A DNA stretch of 64,000 bases from DATFFO01 sp963772815 (GCA_963772815.1 CAVYYV010000006.1:124001-188000), one strand, 5' to 3'. Positions 25,327-34,178 are shown, counted from the stretch's first letter. Numbers and translations: made by a program. The notes: generated from the sequence alone by a model not told the origin.

Positions 25327-26169
25327 TCAGCCTTTGTAGCGGGCCAGCACCTCGTCGGAAAAGCTCGGCCAGGCCACCATGGCCCAACGCTCGAAATCGC
25401 GCGAAGACAGCGAGACGGCGGCCAGGTGGGCGGCCGGGTCCACCCAGAGGAATGAGCCCGAGCCACCGAAGTGGCCGAAGGTCTCCGCCGAGTTGGCCTT
25501 TCCCGTCCAGTGCGGGCGCTTGTGGTCGCGGATCTCGAAGGTGAGGCCCCAGGGGTTGGGGTCGAAGGAGCCCACGCCGGGCAGGACCCCGGGCAGGCCC
25601 GGGAACTGGGGTTGGGTAGCCTCGCCCATCGTCGCGAGGCTTACCAGTGTTGGCCGGAGCAGCTCGCGGCCAAAGACGATCAGATCGCCCACCGTGGACA
25701 CCATCCCGTGAGCCGGAGAACCCTCGAGGGTTGTGTCGCCCATCCCCAAGGGGTCCAGGACCCCGACCTGGAGGTACTCGGAGAATGGCATCCCGGACCG
25801 CTGTTCGAGATGGGAACAGAAGAGCTCGATCCCGGTGTTGGAGTAGATGCGGCGGCGGCCGGGGGCGGAGAGCATCCGGTCCGAATCGAAGGCGAGACCC
25901 GAGGCGTGGGCAAGGAGATGCCGGACGGTCGATCCACTGGGCCCGGCAGGCTCGTCGAGACCGAGCGTCTCCTCCTCGATGGCCACGAGAGCCGCCATTC
26001 CCACCAGGAGCTTGGAAACAGAGGCGATCCTGGTGCGGCGCCTCCACTCTCCCCCCGCTCCCAGGGCCCGATCCGGGCTCGTCACGCCCACGGCCGCCCA
26101 TTCCACCGGCCATCCGGACACCAAGCCGCTCAGATCATCCACCACCTGAACATAGATCAGTCGATGCAC
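25327..26169 (-). CDS. Serine beta-lactamase/D-alanyl carboxypeptidase-like hydrolase
   Basis: A class C beta-lactamase-fold enzyme of about 280 residues. The SxxK catalytic motif is IASVSKLLVG, the YxN motif is IYSNTGIEL, and the third motif is HFGGSG near the C-terminus (HxG type). No convincing signal peptide is seen, so it may be cytoplasmic and act as an esterase or peptidase rather than a lactamase. The start is uncertain: GTG at 26169 gives VHRLIYVQVV and keeps the whole domain. It converges with the permease gene, two bases apart. Confidence 0.75.
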   Translation of the reverse strand: MHRLIYVQVVDDLSGLVSGWPVEWAAVGVTSPDRALGAGGEWRRRTRIASVSKLLVGMAALVAIEEETLGLDEPAGPSGSTVRHLLAHASGLAFDSDRMLSAPGRRRIYSNTGIELFCSHLEQRSGMPFSEYLQVGVLDPLGMGDTTLEGSPAHGMVSTVGDLIVFGRELLRPTLVSLATMGEATQPQFPGLPGVLPGVGSFDPNPWGLTFEIRDHKRPHWTGKANSAETFGHFGGSGSFLWVDPAAHLAAVSLSSRDFERWAMVAWPSFSDEVLARYKG

Positions 26170-26357
26170 GCAAGGACGGCACACACTCACCCGACGAACG
26201 CGGAATCCCCCCGAGGTTGCTCGCCGGGGCGCGGCATGGGCAACGGATCGAGACCGCGGGCCGCGCGAACCCGATTCGAACTGACGAGCTCCGGCCCGAC
26301 CGGTGTTCGATCGGGCTTGATAACGTCGATCGCCTGACGAGAGGCAGGAACGAGGGT

Positions 26358-27611
26358 TTGAGCCCGAAGATCGGTCACAGAACCGTGGACGAGGTGCTGG
26401 GGGCCCTTCGGACCCCCAATCGCGAACGGGCCCGGACGTTGCTGGAGATGTGGGCTGGGGGCATTGCAGCCGTCGAACCCGAGTCGGCGGTGGCGCAGGC
26501 TCTGGCAGACGAGCCACCCATGGGCGTGGTGGCCGTCGTCGCTCTCGGCAAGGCGGCGCCCGCCATGTCACGGGGGGCGGCCCGGGTGCTTGGGCCACGA
26601 CTGAGCGGCGGGCTCGTCGTCACCGACCATGCCGAGCCGGTTCCGGCCGGCCTGGAGGTCCTGTTGGGCGATCATCCTGATCCGGGCCGTTCGAGCCTCG
26701 CCGCCGGTCGCCGGCTCCTGGCGTTCGTCCGCCGTTCCGAAAACCCTGTGCTGTTCCTGATCTCGGGGGGAGGCTCGGCTCTGGCAGAGGTTCCGGCGCC
26801 CGGTCTCTCGATCGAAGATCTGGTGGCTACCCGGCGGATTCTCGAGCAACGCGGAGTGGCGATCGAGGAGATGAACACCGTCCGGACGCATCTGTCGGAG
26901 ATCAAAGGGGGCCGTCTGGCCGCCGCCTCTGCCACCCCAACCACAACGGTGGTGATCTCCGACGTGGTGGGTGGGCGTCCACACCTGGTCGCCTCGGGCC
27001 CCACCATCACCTCTCCTAGCACGTCCGAAGACGCTTGCCGGGTGCTGGAGCGTCACGGAGTCTCGACCGTTGTCCCGGCCGCGGTGCTACGAGCACTGCG
27101 CGCAACGCGGCCGCCTCCCTCGCTTCCCGAGGGGCGAGTGCTCGTTGCGGCCGATGGGGGACGGGCGGCCCGAGCGGCAGCCGCAGCCGGAGACGGCCGG
27201 CTGATCACGACCTCTATGTCTGGACGGGCATCGTCGGCGGTAAGCTCTGCCCTGGCAGAGACTCCACCGGGCACCATCGGCGTTCTGGCAGGTGAGACGA
27301 CCGTTGACGTGACCGGATCGGGCACCGGAGGCCGAAACCAAGAAGCGGCTTTGACCGCCTGTATGGCCCTCGAAGGGAGCGAATCCCTGTTTCTGGCCGC
27401 CGGTACCGACGGGATCGACGGCCCCACCGACGCAGCCGGCGCCCTCATAGACGGCGACACGAAGGCCCGGATCGAGCAGGCCGGCATCGACCCCGCCACC
27501 GCGCTCGGGAACAACGACTCCCACCCTGCCCTCGACGCCGCCGGGGCCCTGATCAGGATCGGCCCCACCGGCACCAACGTCGCCGATCTATGGATCGTCG
27601 ACCGACGCTGA
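26358..27611 (+). CDS. Glycerate 2-kinase, MOFRL family
   Basis: Phosphorylates D-glycerate to 2-phosphoglycerate. About 417 residues with the N-terminal DUF4147 domain (VVAVVALGKAAPAMSRGAAR, LFLISGGGSAL, NTVRTHLSEIKGGRLA) and the C-terminal MOFRL domain (GETTVDVTGSGTGGRNQE, AAGTDGIDGPTDAAGA). The start is ambiguous: TTG at 26358 follows AGGAACGAGGG, while GTG at 26385 lacks a ribosome-binding site but also preserves the domain. It is divergent from the beta-lactamase-like gene and convergent with the next gene. Confidence 0.87.
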   Translation: MSPKIGHRTVDEVLGALRTPNRERARTLLEMWAGGIAAVEPESAVAQALADEPPMGVVAVVALGKAAPAMSRGAARVLGPRLSGGLVVTDHAEPVPAGLEVLLGDHPDPGRSSLAAGRRLLAFVRRSENPVLFLISGGGSALAEVPAPGLSIEDLVATRRILEQRGVAIEEMNTVRTHLSEIKGGRLAAASATPTTTVVISDVVGGRPHLVASGPTITSPSTSEDACRVLERHGVSTVVPAAVLRALRATRPPPSLPEGRVLVAADGGRAARAAAAAGDGRLITTSMSGRASSAVSSALAETPPGTIGVLAGETTVDVTGSGTGGRNQEAALTACMALEGSESLFLAAGTDGIDGPTDAAGALIDGDTKARIEQAGIDPATALGNNDSHPALDAAGALIRIGPTGTNVADLWIVDRR

Positions 27612-27630
27612 GTGGGCCGGCCCGGACATG

Positions 27631-29055
27631 TCACCGGGACAGGCTCACCGGCCCGAACAGAGGACGGCTCGGTCCGGTCACCCACACCAGCCCACGGCTT
27701 CGCTTTTCGGCCCGGTCCGAGAACCTGTAGTCGACGATTCGGCCCCGGATCAACTCCGGTGGGCGATCGGGAAAGGGGTTCGTCGCCAAGAGCCTGGCGA
27801 TGGCCCGGTCTCCCTCCAACAGCTTCTGGACCAGCGTATCCAACCATCCTCGCCCGTATGAAGGCGAGAGAGCCACGAACCACATGAGCCAGTCCAGACG
27901 AAGGTGGTAGGGAGCGAATTGGGCGGGAACCCGACGGGGGTCACCCGGCTTCGCTTTGAACTCGTAGGCACGCCAGTCACCGTCTTTGGGAGCCGGAACG
28001 GGCGATCCCTCCAGAATCACCTCCCGGCGATTGCGGGTCACACTCCCGAACGCCCCATAGGTATTGACCAGGTGATAGCGGTTGAAGGCGAAGTTCATCA
28101 GCTGGCGACCCCCAAGGAGATTACGGACGGGCCAGTAGCTGAGTACCGCCACACAGAACGCGAGGGCCACCGCCAACACGCCGTGCCAGACGGGTACCGC
28201 GCCACCTCCGATCGACGCCCCGAACCAAGGGTCGGGGATGGCGGCGAGCGCGAGCAAGAGGGTGGTCAGGTTGAGCCAGGCATAGTTTCCCGAAATCATG
28301 AGGTATCCCTGCGTCAGCACCATCACCGCCGCCCCGGCGCCAGCAATGGGCTGGGGAAAGAAGAGCGCCAAGGGGGCCACCAGCTGGGCGAAATGATTGG
28401 CCAGTACCTCGGTTCGATGCAGAGAATGGGGCAGATGATGGAACCAACGCGAAGCCGGATTGGGCATCGGCTGGGTCTCGTGGTGGTAATCGAGACAGGT
28501 CAGATCCCGCCAGCATCGGTCTCCCCTCATCTTGATCAAGCCTGCTCCGAACTCGACCCGAAACAACAGCCAGCGGAACAGGAACAGGACGAGCAGAGGA
28601 GGCGCGGTTGCGGCATTGCCCAAGAAGGCGGCGTAGAAGCCCGCCTCCAGCAGTAGTGATTCCCATCCGAAGCCATAGAAGGTCTGACCGATGTTCACCA
28701 CGGACAGGTAGAGGGCCCACATCGCCAGCCACCACACTGTCGAAGCCCACAGAGGAACGAGATCGGCCAGGCCAACAGCGACGCCGGCCGCCAGCCCCAT
28801 GCCACCCCAGGCCACTCCCAGCAGCACCCGGTCCGAATAGTGAAAGTGGAACAGGCTCGGTGCCTGACGGAAGCTCACCCGGCTCAGCAAACCGGGCGCG
28901 GGAAGCAGGCCCCTCTCACCCAGTAGGGCGGGGAATTGGTTGCGCACGTTGAGGAAAGCGACGAAGAACACCACCGCCAGCCCACGGGTGAGGACCAAGC
29001 GGCTGATGTCGTACGCGTCGGCGGCCGGGTTCCACACTCGTCCCAATCCTCGCAT
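27631..29055 (-). CDS. Lipase maturation factor-family membrane protein
   Basis: A 474-residue membrane protein with many helices. The segment LTCLDYHHETQPMPNPASRW then FHHLPHSLHRTEVLANHFAQ is diagnostic of the LMF1/LMF2 family. FRVEFGAGLIKMRGDRCW precedes it and a C-terminal RRVPAQFAPYHLRLDWLMWF segment follows. In animals LMF1 helps lipases fold in the ER; bacterial members are uncharacterised and might assist folding of exported enzymes. Starts with ATG at 29055, divergent from the small lipoprotein gene. Confidence 0.87.
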   Translation of the reverse strand: MRGLGRVWNPAADAYDISRLVLTRGLAVVFFVAFLNVRNQFPALLGERGLLPAPGLLSRVSFRQAPSLFHFHYSDRVLLGVAWGGMGLAAGVAVGLADLVPLWASTVWWLAMWALYLSVVNIGQTFYGFGWESLLLEAGFYAAFLGNAATAPPLLVLFLFRWLLFRVEFGAGLIKMRGDRCWRDLTCLDYHHETQPMPNPASRWFHHLPHSLHRTEVLANHFAQLVAPLALFFPQPIAGAGAAVMVLTQGYLMISGNYAWLNLTTLLLALAAIPDPWFGASIGGGAVPVWHGVLAVALAFCVAVLSYWPVRNLLGGRQLMNFAFNRYHLVNTYGAFGSVTRNRREVILEGSPVPAPKDGDWRAYEFKAKPGDPRRVPAQFAPYHLRLDWLMWFVALSPSYGRGWLDTLVQKLLEGDRAIARLLATNPFPDRPPELIRGRIVDYRFSDRAEKRSRGLVWVTGPSRPLFGPVSLSR

Positions 29056-29084
29056 GTTCCGAGCGCGCGATCGCTGCCGAGGAC

Positions 29085-29111
29085 GTTTGAACCGAGACCC
29101 GGTGGGGGTAT
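29085..29111 (+). promoter_or_regulatory. SigB/SigF-type promoter for the small lipoprotein
   Basis: GTTT at 29085-29088 and GGGTAT at 29106-29111, 17 bases apart, match the alternative-sigma consensus GTTT-N-GGGTAT. The start point would be near 29118, giving a leader of about 43 bases that contains a 7-bp hairpin (29124-29142). Confidence 0.6.
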
Positions 29112-29160
29112 AGCCGTTCGGAGCCGGGCCGTTCGGGCCCGGGATCGAAAGGAGGTAACC

Positions 29161-29310
29161 ATGAGGAAACGACTCATAGCCCTGGGCCTGGCCGGCGTTC
29201 TCGGCCTGACCGTGACCGCTTGCGGCAGTGGCACTCCCTCAACCACGACCAGCACGACGACAGCCAGCACCAGCCAGACAATCCAGCCCACGAGCACGAC
29301 GACTCCCTGA
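29161..29310 (+). CDS. Tiny lipoprotein with Thr/Ser tail
   Basis: A 49-residue lipoprotein. The signal sequence MRKRLIALGLAGVLGLTVTA ends with the lipobox LTVTAC at Cys21, and the rest is a Ser/Thr/Gly-rich tail (GSGTPSTTTSTTTASTSQT). The Shine-Dalgarno AAAGGAGGT three bases before the ATG is nearly a perfect anti-16S match, rare in this window, implying high expression. A SigB-type promoter precedes it and a strong hairpin follows. Probably a stress-induced surface lipoprotein; function unknown. Confidence 0.75.
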   Translation: MRKRLIALGLAGVLGLTVTACGSGTPSTTTSTTTASTSQTIQPTSTTTP

Positions 29311-29322
29311 CGGTAGGTGCTA

Positions 29323-29352
29323 GGGCCCCGGCGTCTCCGGGCGCCGGGGCCC
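29323..29352 (+). terminator. Strong GC hairpin after the small lipoprotein gene
   Basis: GGGCCCCGGCG (29323-29333), eight-base loop, CGCCGGGGCCC (29342-29352): a perfect 11-bp stem 12 bases after the stop codon. There is no U-tract, as is common for terminators of high-GC actinobacteria. Confidence 0.65.
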
Positions 29353-29430
29353 GGACTCCATTGCGGGAATCGTCACGTCGTTCGTGGGTGAACCACTCAC
29401 TGCCAGACCGATCCCACGCCGTCGACCGGA

Positions 29431-31113
29431 TCAGGCCCGGCGGATAACGATCAAAGAGGCATCGTCGCGGACCACTCCGCCCGCCTTCCCGATAGCTTCG
29501 TCATAGCACCAGTCGGCGACCCTCTCGGCGTCGGTGAAGGGACACCTCACCAAGATCGAGGCCAGGTCGTCCACCGAGGCCACCAGAGCCGATTCGGGGC
29601 TGGAGGGGTCGAAGAGCCCGTCGGAGTAGACGAGGGCCAGGTCCCCGCGTGCGAGCTTGGCCTCGGACTCACCCCATTCCCCCTGTGCGTCGGCCATGAG
29701 CACCGGCCCGGTGGGGCGGTAACTTTCTATGTGGCCGCCTCTCATGAAGATGATGGGTGGGTTCCCCGCCCCGGCATAGCGGCAGATGCCGGTCTCGCTG
29801 TCGATCTCCAACACCGCAACCGTGGCCATCATCTGGGGCTCGTCCAGGACCCACCCTGCTCCTGCCAGGGCGGCCACCGGCCCCGCACCGGCCCGGAGGG
29901 AATGCTCGAGAACGTCACCCAGCCGCACGGCAGCCAATGCAGGCTGGGGACCATGACCGACCACGTCGACCAGGACTACCGCCAGCCTGGTGGGGCCGAC
30001 GGCGATGGTCAGGACCGAATCACCGGCCAGCCATCCCTCGGCAGGACGAAACCTGGTGGCCACGGTGAGACCCTCCACGGAGCCGCGGAAACTGGACAGG
30101 CGCGACAGCAGCAGGTCCACCACCCCGGCGTCCCTCTGCACGGCGGTGGTGGCCCGTGCCGAGAGGTCCTCGGCCATTTCGACGCTGTACTGACTCCGCG
30201 AAACTGCGGTTGCGGTAGCGAAGAGGGCGGCCATGAGCAGGCCGCTCACGATCACCGCGCTCAGTGCGAGCCAGCGGGGCTGGGTCTCGGGGGTGATGGC
30301 CGAGAGTAGAAAGGCGACCGCCGCCGGCGGGCCGGCGAGGACGAGAGGCAGAAGCCGGCGCAGAACGATCCCCCCCGGCCAGGGACTGATCACCGCCGCC
30401 ATCAGGCCCAGGCCGGGCTTGGCGGCCAGAACCGCCAGGCAGAACACGATCACGAGGACGGCCGCGCTGACCGGCATACGCCCCGAGCCGAACGGAAAGC
30501 CGCGCAGACTCTCGTCTCCATAGGCGAAAGCCACCACCACCGTGGCACCGATCATCGCCGTGAGAACCGCCGTCACTTGACCGAGATAATGTGCCAGGGA
30601 AGCGGCGCCGGCCATGAGGATGACAGATGCGCCCATGGCGAGCGTGACGACCCCGACGTTCACGGCCGGTCGCCCGGCCAGTTCTCCGCCGATGATGTCT
30701 TCCATCTCCAGAGACGTCAGCAGCCAATGGGGAAACGCTATGTCGGCCACATTGGCGATGATCACAAACACGCCGCCTGCAGCCACCGCCGCACCGACCA
30801 CCAACCCCGCCTGCCGCAGCCTCCTGCCGGGCTGGATGAGACCGGCCCAGACCGAAAAACCGGCCAGAACGAAAAAGACCCCGGTGGCCGGTTGCATCGG
30901 TCTCACTTCCGGACGGTCCGCCCACTGGGCCAGTACGGGCAGATCGATGGCTCGCCCGATCAGAGCCACCGCTCCCCCCAGGCCGACGACGACGGCAGCC
31001 GCCAACGAAACGGCCCGGAACCGCTCCCGCCAGCGCGGATCGATCTCGCCGTAGAGCCGCCGCCCACCCGGACGCCGAGCAATAAGCGGCCCAGAGCGCG
31101 ACCCGTGCGACAT
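29431..31113 (-). CDS. Membrane-bound PP2C (SpoIIE/RsbU-type) phosphatase
   Basis: A 560-residue protein with about eight to nine N-terminal membrane helices (residues 30-300), a short coiled linker, and a C-terminal SpoIIE-type PP2C domain (about 330-560). Metal-binding residues are visible in VVLVDVVGHGPQPALAA, YSDGLFDP and VRDDASLIVI. Such phosphatases dephosphorylate STAS antagonists, freeing them to bind anti-sigma factors. It is divergent from the STAS gene, 126 bases apart, and is the likely activator of the adjacent sigma system. The membrane region is a candidate stress sensor. Confidence 0.88.
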   Translation of the reverse strand: MSHGSRSGPLIARRPGGRRLYGEIDPRWRERFRAVSLAAAVVVGLGGAVALIGRAIDLPVLAQWADRPEVRPMQPATGVFFVLAGFSVWAGLIQPGRRLRQAGLVVGAAVAAGGVFVIIANVADIAFPHWLLTSLEMEDIIGGELAGRPAVNVGVVTLAMGASVILMAGAASLAHYLGQVTAVLTAMIGATVVVAFAYGDESLRGFPFGSGRMPVSAAVLVIVFCLAVLAAKPGLGLMAAVISPWPGGIVLRRLLPLVLAGPPAAVAFLLSAITPETQPRWLALSAVIVSGLLMAALFATATAVSRSQYSVEMAEDLSARATTAVQRDAGVVDLLLSRLSSFRGSVEGLTVATRFRPAEGWLAGDSVLTIAVGPTRLAVVLVDVVGHGPQPALAAVRLGDVLEHSLRAGAGPVAALAGAGWVLDEPQMMATVAVLEIDSETGICRYAGAGNPPIIFMRGGHIESYRPTGPVLMADAQGEWGESEAKLARGDLALVYSDGLFDPSSPESALVASVDDLASILVRCPFTDAERVADWCYDEAIGKAGGVVRDDASLIVIRRA

Positions 31114-31239
31114 CCCAACAAAGGTAGCTTCGGTAACGGCTCACGTCACCACTGGGCCCCGACCAGAGCTCGTGTCTCAGGACCAGAACCCGGGCCGGGC
31201 GACTACTCTCAAGAATTCCAACACCCACCGGGGGGCTAC

Positions 31240-31584
31240 GTGACGACCGGTCCCAGATATCGAATAGACGTCGAGTCCGACGAACACCCCCGAGTGGTGG
31301 TCGTCGGAGGTGAAATCGACATGGCCTCAGTCAACGAGATGGAGAAAGCGCTCCTGGCCGACCCATCCCGCGTCGTCGTCGCCGACCTGACCGAGGTCGG
31401 CTTCATGGACTCGACGGGGCTCCGGGGCCTCCTCGCCGCCCAGGACGGATTGGCATCTGCCGGCGGTCGTCTTCACCTCGTCTGCGAAGACGGGCCCGTG
31501 AGGCGTCTCCTGGATCTGACCGGCCTCACCGATCGCTTCAGCGTGTTTTCGGATCGGGGATCCGCGCTGAAGGCGGCCGGTTGA
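31240..31584 (+). CDS. STAS-domain anti-sigma factor antagonist
   Basis: A 114-residue single-domain STAS protein of the RsbV/SpoIIAA type. The phosphorylatable Ser58 lies in VGFMDSTGLRGLLAA. GGEIDMASVNEMEKAL and the C-terminal LLDLTGLTDRFSVF are also family-typical. The start is GTG at 31240; GGGGGG a few bases upstream may act as ribosome-binding site. It lies 22 bases before the RsbW-sigma fusion gene on the same strand and next to the divergent PP2C gene, completing a partner-switching module. Confidence 0.9.
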   Translation: MTTGPRYRIDVESDEHPRVVVVGGEIDMASVNEMEKALLADPSRVVVADLTEVGFMDSTGLRGLLAAQDGLASAGGRLHLVCEDGPVRRLLDLTGLTDRFSVFSDRGSALKAAG

Positions 31585-31606
31585 CCACCCGGCGAACCCC
31601 TTTCCG

Positions 31607-32665
31607 TTGACTGCCACCCGCATCCGCATCGAGCTGGAGGCTTCCCGCGCCTCACCCCACATCGCCCGCCAGCTGATCGGGACACTCATAGACCGCGGAC
31701 CTGCGGTCAAGGCGGTCGATGCAGCATTGCTCGCTTCCGAACTGGTAACTGCCGGGTCCCGGGAGGCGGGCCCGGTGATGGTCACGGTGGAGCAAACCCC
31801 GGGACAGGCACGGGTGGAGGTGGGCTCAGACGACGGCCCCGGGCTGGACGAGTTGAGCGAACGGCTGATGGACCGATTGGCCGACCGATGGGGACCGGGG
31901 CCTCCGCCCTTCTTCGAGATCGACCTCGTAAGACGACCCAGACTCGATGGCCTGGCCGAAGATGCCCTTTGGGAACGCGTCCACCACGATTCATCGGCGC
32001 GCGAAGAGGTCTTTACCCGCTATGCGGACCTGGCCGGCTCCATATCCCGACGATTTCGACGCAGCGCCGAGCGGGCCGACCTGGAGCAAGTGGCCTACAT
32101 GGCCCTGGTGGGAGCAATCGATCGCTTCGATCCGACCCGAGGAGTGCAGTTCTCCACCTACGCCTCCAAGACGATAAGCGGCGAGCTGAAGCGTCACCTA
32201 CGAGACACCGCATGGTCGATCAAAGTCCCCAGGGGACTCAAAGAGAGGGTGCTGCGGGTGACCAAACTGCGAGAGACGCTCCGTCAGGAACTGGGCCACA
32301 CCCCCAGCTCGGCGGAGCTGGCCGAAGCCTCCGATCTCGCCGAGGAAGAGGTCGAAGAGGCCCTCGGGGCAGGTCAGGCATTCGGAGCATCCTCGCTGGA
32401 CGCGCCCGTGGGCGACGATGGGAGCCTGTCTCTGATGGACATCCTCGATGCCGACTACGGAGACTTCGACACCGAAAGCTGGCTGACCATCCAGCCGGTC
32501 CTCGAGGAGCTGTCCGAACGGGACCGGGAGGTTCTGCGCCTCCGCTTCTTCGAAGACATGAGCCAGACCGAGATCGCCAACATCCTCGGCGTCTCCCAAA
32601 TGCAGATCTCGCGCGTCCTCTCATCCATCTTCGAGCACATCCGGGACCAGGTCGAGATCGAATAG
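31607..32665 (+). CDS. RsbW-like domain fused to SigB/SigF-type sigma factor
   Basis: A 352-residue fusion. Residues 1-107 resemble an anti-sigma kinase: LLASELVTAG keeps the N-box Glu (E45) but has Ala49 where the ATP/Mg-binding Asn belongs. DDGPG (75-79) resembles G1. The GRGL G2 motif is gone, although LMDRLADRWG and PFFEIDL, the usual RsbW end, remain. Residues 120-352 form a complete group 3 sigma factor: region 2 FDPTRGVQFSTYASKTISGE, region 3 and region 4 SERDREVLRLRFFEDMSQTE with helix-turn-helix ILGVSQMQISRVLS. The start is TTG at 31607, with an in-frame stop upstream at 31568. The kinase is probably dead, so the domain may inhibit the sigma factor in cis and respond to the STAS protein. 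Confidence 0.88.
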   Translation: MTATRIRIELEASRASPHIARQLIGTLIDRGPAVKAVDAALLASELVTAGSREAGPVMVTVEQTPGQARVEVGSDDGPGLDELSERLMDRLADRWGPGPPPFFEIDLVRRPRLDGLAEDALWERVHHDSSAREEVFTRYADLAGSISRRFRRSAERADLEQVAYMALVGAIDRFDPTRGVQFSTYASKTISGELKRHLRDTAWSIKVPRGLKERVLRVTKLRETLRQELGHTPSSAELAEASDLAEEEVEEALGAGQAFGASSLDAPVGDDGSLSLMDILDADYGDFDTESWLTIQPVLEELSERDREVLRLRFFEDMSQTEIANILGVSQMQISRVLSSIFEHIRDQVEIE

Positions 32666-32693
32666 CGATTCAGGGTGAACGCCCACAGGGTGC

Positions 32694-33098
32694 TCAAGCG
32701 CCGTGTGACGGTGCCCTGTCGGCCTCGCCGAGGCGGACGTAGGTCCACTTTCCGAGATGCCAGAGGAAGTGGCCCCCATGCTTGCGTAGTGCATGGGCCA
32801 CGTTGGCCGCCTCGTCGTCATCGGCAGCATCCACTACCAAGAAGGATCCATTGGCGGACAACTCGTTCTCGACCTTGTTGCGAAAGCGGTTCTCGTCTCC
32901 CAGGCCCAAGAACGCTTTCCTGAGGCTTCCGAAGAAGTCGCCCTCGGCCTCCCGGGGATCGAGACGCTGCCGGCCCTCCGCTCCTCGTAGCAGTTCCACA
33001 TCGTGACCCTGGGACTTCAGATCCACGAGGGCAGCGTCGGCACCTGCGGGCGAATCGAACACAGCCACCACTTTGTCAATCAGATCGATCTCCTTCAT
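32694..33098 (-). CDS. Small stress-type protein of unknown function
   Basis: A 134-residue soluble protein beginning KVVAVFDSPAGADAALVDLK, an alternating strand/helix pattern like ferredoxin-like-fold small stress proteins, then a central charged segment and a second strand region (SFLVVDAADDDEAANVAHAL, HGGHFLWHLGKWTYVRL). No signal peptide. ATG at 33098 lies ten bases after a GGGTAG -10 box, so the message is probably leaderless or nearly so. It converges with the sigma fusion gene. Regulation by that sigma factor is inferred from the promoter. Confidence 0.65.
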   Translation of the reverse strand: MKEIDLIDKVVAVFDSPAGADAALVDLKSQGHDVELLRGAEGRQRLDPREAEGDFFGSLRKAFLGLGDENRFRNKVENELSANGSFLVVDAADDDEAANVAHALRKHGGHFLWHLGKWTYVRLGEADRAPSHGA

Positions 33099-33107
33099 GA
33101 CCTGGAT

Positions 33108-33132
33108 CTACCCGCCTGGAAGGATCCGAAAC
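33108..33132 (-). promoter_or_regulatory. SigB/SigF-type promoter for the 134-residue stress protein
   Basis: On the minus strand GTTT (33132-33129), 15 bases, GGGTAG (33113-33108). The expected start point near 33101 is at the ATG (33098). Confidence 0.6.
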
Positions 33133-33180
33133 GGCCCGGCACGGCGCCGAGGCCTGGCCGTGAGATAGGATCGAGTCAGC

Positions 33181-34035
33181 GTGGACGTCCTCGTCGGAAC
33201 CCGAGCAGGCCTCTTCGACCTGGCAGGTCACTGCCTGCTGGAGACGAGCCAGATCAACCATGTCTCACGCCACGGTGACGGATGGTGGGCCGTGGATGCC
33301 GACTCCGGGATCTGGCACGATGCTCGCCTGATCGCCTCATCGGAGGCGACTCTCAACTGCATCCAGCCCACAGCCGATGGCGTATGGGTGGGAGCCGACC
33401 TGGCGCGCTTGTTCCGTCTGACCGGAGACCAGCTCACCGAGGATGAGCTCTTTGCCCACGCCCCAGGTCGGGAGCGCTGGCACACCCCATGGGGAGGGCC
33501 ACCCGATGTCAGGTCGCTCGCCTCAGGGTCCGACGGGGCCCTGTATGTGAACATCCACGTCGGCGGCATCCTCCGCTACCACGACGGCAGCATCCTCCCG
33601 ACTCTCGACATCGATGCAGACGTCCACCAGGTTGTGGCCGACCCCGACCGCGGCGGGGTGGTCGTGGCAGCCACCGCCCGGGGATTGGCCCAGTCGGGCA
33701 ATGGCCGTGACTTCGAGTTTCGCACCGCGGGTCTGGCCCATCACTACTGCCGGGCGGTCGCCCTGCAAGGGGAGGCCTTGATCCTCTCGGCCTCCCGGGG
33801 GCCCCGAGGCGGCGACTCGCGCATCTACCGGACCTCGCTCGGCGGTGGCTCATTCACATTGTGCGCGGACGGGCTTCCGGGGGACTTCAACGAAAACGCT
33901 AACACCCACTGTCTCCTTGCCAGGGGAGAGGAGTTCTTCGTGGGCCATGCGGACACGGTGTGGCGATCGGGTGACGGAGCCACCAGCTGGGAAGCCATCG
34001 CCAAAGACATGCCTCCGATCACCTGTCTGGCGTGA
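33181..34035 (+). CDS. Beta-propeller protein, BNR/sialidase-like
   Basis: A 284-residue soluble protein with repeated blades: VLVGTRAGLFDL, GVWVGADLARLFRL, LYVNIHVGGILRY, VVVAATARGLAQS and FFVGHADTVWRSGDGATSWE. The last contains the Ser/x/Asp/x-Gly-x-Thr-x-Trp Asp-box typical of BNR and sialidase-like propellers. No signal peptide, so it is probably cytoplasmic. GTG at 33181 follows a -10-like TAGGAT at 33166-33171, suggesting leaderless transcription. Similar proteins are often annotated as exo-alpha-sialidase, but catalytic residues are not evident. Confidence 0.75.
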   Translation: MDVLVGTRAGLFDLAGHCLLETSQINHVSRHGDGWWAVDADSGIWHDARLIASSEATLNCIQPTADGVWVGADLARLFRLTGDQLTEDELFAHAPGRERWHTPWGGPPDVRSLASGSDGALYVNIHVGGILRYHDGSILPTLDIDADVHQVVADPDRGGVVVAATARGLAQSGNGRDFEFRTAGLAHHYCRAVALQGEALILSASRGPRGGDSRIYRTSLGGGSFTLCADGLPGDFNENANTHCLLARGEEFFVGHADTVWRSGDGATSWEAIAKDMPPITCLA

Positions 34036-34054
34036 CCGGGCACCTGGGCCACAG

Positions 34055-34159
34055 CCGGTCGATGCCACACCACCCATCCCCACCCACCACGTCGATTCCG
34101 CACCACCCATCCCCACCCACCACCCGGTCGATTCCGCACCACCCATCCCCACCCACCAC
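34055..34159. repeat. Three-copy C-rich minisatellite
   Basis: Three tandem units at 34055-34090, 34091-34123 and 34124-34159. The common core is CACCACCCATCCCCACCCAC, preceded by (CCG)GTCGATTCCG. The middle unit lacks three bases. The minus strand is G-rich with runs GGTGGGTGGGGATGGGTGG and could form G-quadruplexes. A related, more diverged pair lies at 42526-42591. Confidence 0.8.
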
Positions 34160-34178
34160 CCTGCGGTTCAGTGGCGAG

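Noticed and set aside
25327..26598. Beta-lactamase-like gene starting at 26598
   Set aside because: The upstream 140 codons are antisense to the glycerate kinase gene and Pro/Arg-rich; the domain begins near 26169.
31114..31239. SigB-type promoter for the STAS-sigma operon itself
   Set aside because: No GTTT-N15-17-GGGTA match is visible in the intergenic region, so self-activation is not supported by the sequence.
34055..34159. CRISPR-like short tandem repeats
   Set aside because: The units are directly adjacent with no unique spacers and differ in length, so this is a minisatellite, not a CRISPR array.
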